From Effrenium voratum (taxonomy: Eukaryota; Sar; Dinophyceae; Suessiales; Symbiodiniaceae): a stretch of 64,000 bases of DNA. This document shows, one piece after another, positions 56,822 to 64,000 of the stretch. A program made the position numbers and the translations under genes. The stretch lies in the NCBI GenBank assembly GCA_963377175.1, contig CAUJNA010000580.1, positions 920,347 through 984,346 of the forward strand. The letters are read 5' to 3'. A model generated the notes under the pieces. It was not told the DNA's origin. It ran no database searches and saw only the letters and a list, made by a program, of their open reading frames with translations. Position 1 is the first letter of the stretch; every line of letters starts with the position of its first letter.

Positions 56822-59800
56822 TTAATCAATCCATCAATCCATCCATCAATCAATCCATCAATCTGTCAATCAATCCATCAATGTGTCAATTAATCCAATG
56901 GATCCAATCAATCCAATCAATCCAGTCAATCCAATCAATCCAATCAATCCAATCAATCCAATCATGTAATAGGGAAAGATCTGGAGCAAAGCCACCAAGG
57001 AATCCCAGCCAGGAACGCAGAATGTACGTCAACCATGTCGGACACATCATGTTGTCACTGTGTCGTCTCCGCGCACAGGGACCCCAAATAAGGAACAACG
57101 CCTTGTATGGACAGTTCAGAGAAACATATTCGGCCAAGCAAGCCTTGGAGCCCACAAAAAGCTAAAGACTCAAAGTACAGGGTCTCAAATTCAACTCGGT
57201 GGTTGATCAACACAAGGCATTCTGGTTAATGAGTGTAATGAAATCGGACCCCCACGTAAAACGAGCTAAAACGAGCCCTGCGAAACGGATGCGAATCCGA
57301 TTCGAATCCGAACGGTCTCCTGGTTGCCCTTCAACTCATCTCGATTGCCGATTTGGATTTGGATCTCAGTCGGGGCGCAGGCGTTGTCCTTTTGGGTTGA
57401 CAAATAGATGGGTGTCCCTGGTCAATGGGTAATAAAACCAACCTAAACCAGTGGCTTGCCCATCGATTTCTAACCAAAACCTAAAAAGGACACGCTATGG
57501 GCGCAGGGCTCAGGGCTCAGGCATGGCGCGCGCAGCGGCTGGGCACCTGCCTTCTTGGCTGGAATTAGGACCCCAGCAACCAATGATATTTTTTGCCTGG
57601 TAGCGGAAAACAAAGAGAACCCCAAAAAAGCAGCGGAAAAAAAAAGGAACGAATTCTGGGGAAGATTCCCTCTTGTGCCAGTTCTGTGAATCCCCAAAGC
57701 GGCCGCCATCCTTGACACCCAATCGCATCTCAAAAGCAGGTGATGGTGGGGGGAGTCAGCCTGATCAAAGGAAAAGCGTTCGAGGCTACTTGGGGGATGT
57801 AAAAGGAGCTTCCTCCGACAAATGCCTAGCAATTCTCTCCGCTCCAGTTTCCACTGCCTAAATAGATTCACTTAAGGTCTCCTTCATTGATCTCCCAACA
57901 TAGTTTCAAGGGGGCCACTGGAGTATGTGGACCCCTGACTAAAGCCCCCCTTATTCATCACTCAGCTTGCCTCTTTGGAGCTTAGGGATCCTTTCACATC
58001 ACCGTTGGCCCTACCCGATTTCAACGCCTTCCGAACTCGCGGACCATCTAGGTCCTCCAGTAGAGAGACTAGAATAAGGCTACCCTTTTTTTGGCAGTCT
58101 ATTTTAGTAGGGGGTTTCCCTCCCAACCAAAAAAGAAACGGGGAGAGAAGGGCACCTAGGGGACCTAGCCATCGGCTCAGGCTGCGGCTGGGTTCCGGAG
58201 GAACTCGGACGCCAGGCGTCGGATGCTCTGGGGCCAGGTCGCGGTGAAGAACATGGTGTGGCGGTAGGGATTGGTCACCCTCGGCGCAACAGGTGCTGTT
58301 CACCCTGCCTAAACACACCTGAGTCATAATCAAAACCATGTTCACCATGTTCATTCTGACAAGATCCAGCTTTCTACTTTGTTTCATTCTTGATCTTTTT
58401 GGGGGGGAGGGTACCTCTTTTGAGTCATAAACTAAAATAAACGGTATCGAAATGGTCATAATCCCAGAACCAGGCTTCAAGAATTAAGAAGGCGGATATC
58501 CGCAACTATTTATGGTCGGGATTGTCCCTTGCTAACCTTCATCTACCCGGGTTTTGATTGTGGCTCACCCCTAAAGACCACAGAAAGCGTCCGGAGGTCA
58601 CAGAGCAATCCTGATCTTGTCTTATTGTTCAACGGGATTACTGCACATTCTTGGCGTTGTTACCCTTTTGTCAGCATTGTTACCCCATATTTGGCGTAGT
58701 TACATCACCATCTGAGCAAAACACGGCAACATTGCTGAAGAAGGCGTGGCGAAACGCTCTTTTGGGTGCAGCACGCAGTGTTGTTGGTAACTTTCGGAGG
58801 ACCTCTCTTTGGCTTGTGCATCACAACGGCAGATTGGCGTGGTTATCGCCAAACCTTTTCCTTCGAAGACATGTTGAAACCCTCTGCCCTCCCGCACATA
58901 TCCACCCAAAGACTACCCCGCCCAAAAAGCCACCATCCATCCATCCATCCATCCATCCATCCATCCATCCATCCATCCACCCACCCACCCACCCACCCAC
59001 CCACCCACCTACCCACCCACCCACCCACCCACCCACCCACCCACCACCCACCCACCCACCCACCCAAACCACCAAACCTGCCGGAAGAAACAACCTCAGG
59101 TACAGCGCGGCCCCATGGAGACTTCCTGCTCCCACCGAACATGTGGATGCGCTTCTACAGTAGCAGCCGCCTTAACCTTCTGACGGGCACCACGCGGCAA
59201 CAAAACACCACTGCCCGTACCCATGAAAACACCCACCCACCCGCCAAAAAAGGGAGAAACAAAAGCCCGTCGACAACGCCAAAGAATCACACCGCAACCG
59301 CAAAAACCATCGCAACCACCCACCCAGGCCCACAAAATGGTTTCTGTCTTCCCTTTGGTTCCCCTTCAAACCCCTCCCCGCCCCCCAAAACACGAGGTAC
59401 CCAAGTACCCACTCCCAAACAAGGCGAGCCACCCACTGTCGCATGGGAAACCTGACCTTTCCCCGAAACCAGTGACATTTCGAGATACGTTGCGATTGTT
59501 GTCCGTCCTGCTTAAGGTGGTTTACTGGGCTGCCCATTCTCAGATCCCCCGCCAAAAGTGGCCAACTTTTAGTGGGTTAAATTTGGAAACTACCACTAAA
59601 CAAGCTCAGGGACCGGATGGCTGGCTTCACCACCAAGCTTTAAACAGCAGCCGAAGGGGCCAACCACAACCAAACTCGGTTGCTTTCTGCTCCCCTGCTA
59701 AAAGTGACTAACTCTTACTGGTTCAATACAGAAAACCCATTCGTTGGCTAAAAAGTTATAAAGTCCCAACATCCCTTGGCAAAATGTGCACCAAAGCTTC

Positions 59801-62800
59801 CATAGGGGAGTACACCTTCTATAGGTCCTCCAGAGAGGTTGGAATAAGGGTGCCCTTCTTTTCTGTCGTCAATCTTTGTAGGGGAGCCCAAAAACCCAAA
59901 GTTCCCCCCCGTCCGAAAGGCGCCCCGCGAAGAGCGCCGAGAAAAAAAAACTCCTCCGGGGCGCTTCGCCAGGATCTTGCGGATCTGCGGCTCGAAGCCC
60001 ATGTCCAGCATGCGGTCGGCCTGCCCGTCCGCGTCCGGGAAGGTAGGCTCGTCTTCTTTTTTGGAGTTGGTACCCTCCCTCCCTCCCACTCACACGGCAA
60101 CTGACAGGGGCTCTCTTCAAAAGGAAATTAATCTTCCAGGTACCTCCCCACAGATGCCATGTGCAAAAAGGGCCTTTCCAAGAGAAAAGTAGTGCTTCTA
60201 GAGGGGTCTGTGCACTTCCATGTTAGCTGGTGGGAGGGTACCAAATGTTTTGCCTGGTTTCAACGGGAAAGCAAAGGGAAAACAACAAAAAAACCTGGCC
60301 TCTTCTTTTTCGGGGTCCCCCCCATCTTTTTTGGAGTTGGTACCCTCCCACCAACTAACATGGAAGTGCAAAAAGGCTCTTTTCAAGAGAAAAGTAGTGC
60401 TTCTAGAGGGTCTGTGCACTTCCATGTTAGCTGGTGGGAGGGTAGCAAATGTTTTGCCTGGTTTCAACGAGAAAGCAAAGGGAAAACGGGAGGGGAAAAA
60501 AAAAACTAGCCTCTTCTTTTTCGGGGTCCCTCCCAACTTTTTTGGAGTTGGTACCCTCCCACCAACTAACATGGAAGTGCAAAAAGGCCGTGTCCAAAAG
60601 AAAAGTAGTGCTTCTAGAGGGGTCTGTGCACTTCCATGTTAGCTGGTGGGAGGGTACCACATGTTTTGCCTGGTTTCAACGAGAAAGCAAAGGGAAAACA
60701 AAAAAAACACCTAGCTTCTCTAACTTTTTTGGAGTTGGTACCCTCCCACCAACTAACATGGAAGTGCAAAAAGGCCGTGTCCAAAAGAAAAGTAGTGCTT
60801 CTAGAGGGGTCTGTGCACTTCCATGTTAGCTGGTGGGAGGGTAGCAAATATTTTGCCTTGTTTCAACGGGCAAAGGGAAAGGACGACAAAAACAAAACTG
60901 GCCTCTTCTTTTTCGGGGTCCCCCCCCAACTTTTTTGGAGTTGGTACCGTACCAAATGTGTTGCCTGGTTTCAACGGGAAAGCAAAACTAGGCTCTTCTT
61001 TTTCGGGGTACCACCTAACATTGTTGGAGTTGGTACCCTCCCACCAACTAACATGGAAGTGCAAAAAGGCCCTTTTCAAGAGAAAAGTAGTGCTTCTAGA
61101 GGGTCTGTGCACTTCCATGTTAGCTGGTGGGAGGGTACCAAATGTTTTGCCTGGTTTCAACGGGAAAGCAAAGTGAAAACAATGCAAAAAACTGGCCTCT
61201 TCTTTTCCGGGATCCCCCCCAACTCGTTTGGAGTTGGTACCCTCCCACCAACTAACATGGAAGTGCAAAAAGGCACTCTCCAAGAGAAAAGTAGTGCTTC
61301 TAGGAGGGTCTGTGCACTTCCATGTTAGCTGGTGGGAGGGTAGCAAATGTTTTGCCTGGTTTCAACGGGAAAGCAAAGTGAAAACAAAGCAAAAAACTAG
61401 CCTCTTCTTTTTCGGGGTCCCTCCCAACTTTTTTGGAGTTGGTACCCTCCCACCAACTAACATGGAAGTGCAAAAAGGCCCTTTCCAAGAGAAAGGTAGT
61501 GCTTCTAGAGGGGTCTGTGCACTTCCATGTTAGCTGGTGGGAGGGTAGCAAATGTGTTGCCTGGTTTCAACGGGAAAGCAAAGTGAAAACAATGCAAAAA
61601 ACTAGCCTCTTCTTTTTCGGGGCCCCCCGCAACTTTTTTGGAGTTGGTACCCTCCCACCAACTAACATGGAAGTGCAAAAAGGCCCTTTCCAAGAGAAAA
61701 GTAGTGCTTCTAGAGGGGTCTCTGCACTTCCATGTTGGCTGGTGGGAGGGTAAAGGGAAAACAAACAAAAAAAACTAGCCTCTTCTTTTTCGGGGTCCCC
61801 CCCAACTTTTTTGGAGTTGGTACCCTCCCACCAACTAACATGGAAGTGCAAAAAGGCCCTTTCCATGAGAAAAGTAGTGCTTCTAGAGGGGTCTGTGCAC
61901 TTCCATGTTGGCTGGTGGGAGGGTACCAAATGTTTTGCCTGGTATCGGGAAAACCAAAGGGACGACCAAAAAAACCTGGTCTCGTCTTTTTCGGGTCCCC
62001 CAAAAAAAGACACCGGAAGCTTTAAACAAGAGCTGAGTCCCGTCCCGGCCTCGTCCAGAACCAGCTTGCACACGTCCTGCATCCGGATCCTCGCATTTGC
62101 AGGCTTCGACCCGTCGTGACGAACACGTCGGAAAATGAGACACGATTGAAATCGGCGAGCAAGCAAGCAAGCAAGCATTTGGAACCTTTCACCTTCCCTA
62201 CAAAGTATGATACCCTCCCTCATGGCGTCTGGCATTTGAGGGAGGGAAACAATTGAGAATCATTCATTCTGCGAACAATCGAGGTGTCACCGCCTTTGGC
62301 ATCCAAAGAAAGTAAACATGAAAGAAGTCGAAGCCGTTGGATTCCTCCACCAAGCAGATTGAGTCTTTCTGATCGGCCATAGCGATTCGAACGCTTCTTC
62401 CCCACATGCCCTGGAAGCCACAGGCACGCATGTGCGCAAGCCCCCGCCAGAGGCTCGGCTAGTCACAGCCATCACAAGGATTCCAGTTTAGAACGCCATG
62501 ACCATGGCCCACATGAGGAGATCTGAAGATTTTGGCCAGCTCAATCGAGCTCACCCGTTGCCCTCCCACCAACTAACATGGAAGTGCAAAAAGGCCAACT
62601 AACCAAAAGGGTCTGCGCACAAACCCATGTTAGCTGGTGGGAGGGTATCCTTGGATTTTCTCTTTGGAATGATCATCATTTTCATCATCTGTTTCTATGC
62701 GTTTCAATGGAAACGAAGCGGATACTACGATGATAATTCGTATGAGAATCTTTTATTATCTTGACTGATGTTCATAACCATCTCGTAGACGGCATTCATT

Positions 62801-63551
62801 GGTAATGCAGAGGGTATTACAACATCATTGATATCCTTATCATCATCATCATCATCATCGAGAACACTGAGAGAATCCCACGATACCGATCGTGGAGCCC
62901 CCGGTATCGACTCTTTCTGCGGCTAAGCCACTGATTGCCCTCCAGGAAGTCGTTGATCCGGCCCGGAGTTCCTTGGTCCGGCATGGCTTACAAAAACGGT
63001 ACCCAAAATGGGCCCTTCATAAATGAACACAAAGACCAAAACCTGCGTAGCCCTGACTCTGTAATTTTGAGCCACCCCCGTATCAATTTCACCTCTGTCT
63101 CCAAAACATCGCACTCGGCCAGAAGTACATCGCATTTGAGTCAAGAAGTTGCCCGATCCATCTGTGAAGACTCTCGGGGGGCACTGGACGAACCACGCTT
63201 TGCCACGATCTTAAGCCCAGGTGTCCTATTTCATCCCCAGCCCTTGGAAACCATGGACCTCATAATATACAGTATGTTTCATGTACTCAAGGAAAACAGT
63301 GGATATTGCTTCTGGAATCCCAATGAGTGTGTCTTGTTTGTAGGGCTACCTTTTTCTGCGGTTTTAAAGGAGAACCAAAAGAAAAACCGAGGGCATGCTG
63401 AAGGTCCGACCTTAACAAACCAAAGCAGGCTCCCATGATTTTGCCGTCCGGCGAGTGGCCGATGACGCCATGCACGCCGTCCCTCAGCGACATAGCCTGG
63501 GGCCCTTTTGGTGCTCCACCGTAGCAGCAGCAGGTCTTAATGCCGCTCGCC
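51352..63551 (-). CDS. DEAD-box RNA helicase (DDX5/DBP2-like), 13 exons, 5' part missing
   Basis: Exons read on the minus strand: 63551-63460, 62971-62932, 62089-62050, 60020-59956, 58279-58183, 57364-57320, 56512-56437, 55993-55933, 55342-55255, 54161-54083, 53225-53182, 52724-52679, 51431-51352. Joined phases keep one frame. Motifs in order: [28 protein letters not shown] (Ib), VLDEAD (II, split over two exons), [30 protein letters not shown] (III), [21 protein letters not shown] (IV), [14 protein letters not shown] (V), [25 protein letters not shown] (VI), and [20 protein letters not shown]. Introns mostly begin GC or GA and nearly all end AG|G. RNA unwinding is the family role. The Q motif and motif I exons are not in view, nor is the 3' end; a different membrane-protein frame lies just upstream. 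Exon 4/5 border is uncertain. Confidence 0.88.
52905..53035. repeat. Short tandem repeat CCACCTAAAACCATTTGTCCA
   Basis: Six degenerate copies of a 20-25 bp unit in the intron between helicase exons 11 and 12, ending next to a family 3 element. Confidence 0.75.
53042..53151. repeat. MITE-like foldback element, family 3, inverted copy
   Basis: GTGGCTGTGGGTCAAAACCAATG at the left and TTTTGACCCATGGCCACA at the right, with GGGATTGGGATGTTCACTGGGG inside. It lies in a helicase intron, 30 bp from exon 11. Confidence 0.7.
53460..53790. repeat. Minisatellite CCCCATTCTAGGGGTTGATT
   Basis: About ten degenerate copies of a 19-22 bp unit, some with longer spacers (TTCCATTCTGTTCAACCATT). Lies in the intron between helicase exons 10 and 11. 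Related to the GAATGGGGAATCAACCCCTAGA module dispersed at 5.4, 6.5 and 15.5 kb, in the opposite direction. Confidence 0.75.
54909..55021. repeat. Foldback element, family 6
   Basis: CTGTGGATGG...CACCAGTTGG and CCAACTGGTG...CTATCCACAG are imperfect inverted ends. In the intron between helicase exons 9 and 10. Seen only once in the window. Confidence 0.5.
55083..55208. repeat. MITE-like foldback element, family 3
   Basis: ATGGGTCACAATCCCGTACCCC at the left and AACGGTTTTGACCACCACAGCCAT at the right, family interior present. It ends about 47 bp from helicase exon 9. Confidence 0.65.
55366..55595. repeat. Family 1 foldback element, split
   Basis: AGGTGTCCTTTTGG at 55,366 and AACCAAAAAGGACACCTATG ending near 55,595 are the family ends; the usual interior (GGGCAAATAGATGGCCCTGG...CCAGGTAAACCAGG) starts only at 55,502. 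About 120 bp of other sequence separates the left end from the interior. In the intron between helicase exons 8 and 9. Confidence 0.5.
56574..56968. repeat. Compound microsatellite (GA)n, (CAAG)n, (ATCC/ATCA)n
   Basis: AAAGA and GA runs (56,574-56,650), ACGCACGA units (about 56,676-56,720), about 24 units of CAAG (56,726-56,820), then ATCC/ATCA and CAATC units to 56,968. Lies in the intron between helicase exons 6 and 7. The long Lys-Gln-Ala-Ser or Leu-Ala-Cys frames are artefacts. Confidence 0.9.
57382..57498. repeat. MITE-like foldback element, family 1b, next to a splice acceptor
   Basis: GTTGTCCTTTTGGGTTG and CCTAAAAAGGACACGCTATG are the ends; GGGCGCAGG flanks both sides (57,373-57,381 and 57,499-57,507). 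It ends 17 bp from the acceptor of helicase exon 6 (57,364). Confidence 0.65.
58321..58567. repeat. Family 2 foldback element with duplicated left end
   Basis: GAGTCATAATCAAAACC at 58,321 and again GAGTCATAAACTAAAATAAACGG at 58,420; right end CTACCCGGGTTTTGATTGTGGCTCA. The first 100 bp may be an insertion or a second left end. In the intron between helicase exons 4 and 5. Confidence 0.6.
58934..59067. repeat. (CCAT)n/(CCCA)n microsatellite
   Basis: About 11 units of CCAT followed by about 21 units of CCCA, in a helicase intron. This is the same repeat that holds the viral element but without an insertion. Confidence 0.95.
60060..61990. repeat. Tandem array of a hairpin-forming unit (family 4) filling a helicase intron
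   Basis: About nine units of 175-295 bp (mostly about 200). Each has GGAGTTGGTACCCTCCCACC, AACTAACATGGAAGTGCAAA, then AAGAGAAAAGTAGTGCTTCT, GTGCACTTCCATGTTAGCTG and GTGGGAGGGTA. ACCCTCCCACCAACTAACATGG and its inverted copy would pair as a long hairpin in every unit. GTTTTGCCTGGTTTCAACGGG and TCTTCTTTTTCGGGGTCCC separate the hairpins. Units start near 60,342, 60,553, 60,740, 61,035, 61,239, 61,443, 61,649 and 61,823, with a degenerate one at about 60,070. The array takes up nearly all of the intron 60,021-62,049. Confidence 0.92.
62557..62649. repeat. Foldback element, family 4, single copy
   Basis: TGCCCTCCCACCAACTAACATGG and CCCATGTTAGCTGGTGGGAGGG with 47 bp between. Same ends as the array unit; in the next helicase intron upstream. 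Confidence 0.75.
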
Positions 63552-63763
63552 CTGGCCAGGCGGGCAAACACGATTTGGCATACGACATACAAATCCGATT
63601 GGCCGAGTTGGGAGGGCTTCGTATTTTGCGGGTGCTCTGTTGGGGACTCACAGGGACACTATCCAATAGGGGCTCCCCCAGTTTAAAGACACCTGAACGA
63701 AAGACTGACGAGGGTTCTTGACGCCCAATTCATTTTCCGAGGAATCTCTCGCTTCGGCCCATG
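63552..63763. other. Gap between helicase exon 1 in view and the upstream membrane-protein frame
   Basis: About 210 bp with no conserved helicase exon: the segment that should encode motif Ia (PTREL) was looked for on the minus strand and not found. Confidence 0.4.
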
Positions 63764-64000
63764 TCACCAGCTGGGCGCGTCGGACGTTTGCTTGCTGTAG
63801 AACAGCAGCAGCATACAGAGGAGGAAGATCCCCAGACCATAAGCGGGGCGGTAGGCCACCCAGGCAGTTCCCATGGTGCAGCCGGAGCAGGCCAGCGCGC
63901 AGCAGCAGCTTCCCAGGTGCACGAGCAAGTTCAGCATGGTGCCGAAGATCCACAGGTAGGACAGCGCCCAGGTGAGTGGCCGCATCATGTTGTGGAAGCC
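63764..64000 (-). CDS. C-terminal part of a membrane protein, possibly TMEM43-like (partial)
   Basis: The minus-strand frame enters from beyond the window as FHNMMRPLTWALSYLWIFG and runs about 75 residues to a TGA at 63,764. It has two or three hydrophobic segments and TAWVAYRPAYGLGIFLL, which resembles the AWxxYRPxxG end of TMEM43 proteins (multi-pass membrane proteins of the ER and inner nuclear membrane). The Cys-rich GSCCCALACSGC segment is unusual. The true 3' splice or stop may differ, since the last residues could be intronic. Same strand as the helicase. Confidence 0.4.
   Translation of the reverse strand, partial: GFHNMMRPLTWALSYLWIFGTMLNLLVHLGSCCCALACSGCTMGTAWVAYRPAYGLGIFLLCMLLLFYSKQTSDAPSW

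Noticed and set aside
56359..57165. 268-codon frame with KQAS repeats and its Leu-Ala-Cys counterparts
   Set aside because: Produced by the (CAAG)n and (ATCC)n microsatellites; the real coding part here is the minus-strand helicase exon at 56,437-56,512.
60060..62030. CRISPR-like array because of regular repeats with spacers
   Set aside because: Repeats are long, contain inverted ends, the spacers are also repeated, the setting is a eukaryotic intron, and no cas gene is present.
60159..62235. Long repetitive frames with [17 protein letters not shown] or [11 protein letters not shown] units on both strands
   Set aside because: They follow the tandem repeat in the helicase intron and change frame with it.

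Overview
The window looks like nuclear DNA of a dinoflagellate carrying an integrated, decayed DNA virus of the Polinton/adintovirus kind. The host call rests on one gene. A DEAD-box RNA helicase (minus strand, 51.35-63.55 kb) can be read as 13 small exons (40-97 bp). Nearly all of its introns start with GC or GA rather than GT, and almost all end in AG followed by G. That splice pattern is known from dinoflagellates. The rest of the host DNA is GC-richer, gene-poor and full of microsatellites, minisatellites and short foldback (MITE-like) elements. No genus can be named from this.

Layout. 1-20.25 kb: host DNA made of repeats, with no gene I can name. 20,253-42,588: a 22.3 kb element with imperfect terminal inverted repeats (TIRs) of about 375 bp, sitting inside a (CCCA)n microsatellite. 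42.6-51.35 kb: host repeats. 51.35-63.55 kb: the helicase gene, with repeat-filled introns. 63.76-64.0 kb: end of a membrane-protein gene, possibly TMEM43-like, cut by the window edge.

The element. The first 2.2 kb inside the left TIR has host-like base composition and one intact intronless gene with an acidic KDSDKDS repeat and an internal ubiquitin-like domain ending in LRLGG. From about 22.83 kb to 42.21 kb the DNA is very AT-rich and carries a viral gene set. Replication and integration: a protein-primed-type family B DNA polymerase and an rve integrase. Virion: a double jelly-roll major capsid protein, a penton protein, an A32/FtsK-like packaging ATPase and a fibre with an S74 chaperone domain. 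Accessory: a class 3 lipase-like hydrolase, a cytosine-C5 methyltransferase and several small zinc-finger or coiled-coil proteins. No capsid maturation protease was recognised.

Most of the large viral genes are broken by frameshifts and some by in-frame stops, while the integrase and several small genes are intact. The element therefore looks like an endogenous, partly decayed provirus, unless some indels are assembly errors. Points of most interest are three KATQT (LC8/dynein light chain type) motifs spaced exactly ten residues apart in one viral protein, an IQ motif in its neighbour, hairpins placed just after several stop codons, the ubiquitin-like cargo gene, and the GC/GA introns of the helicase, one of which is almost wholly a tandem array of a foldback element.
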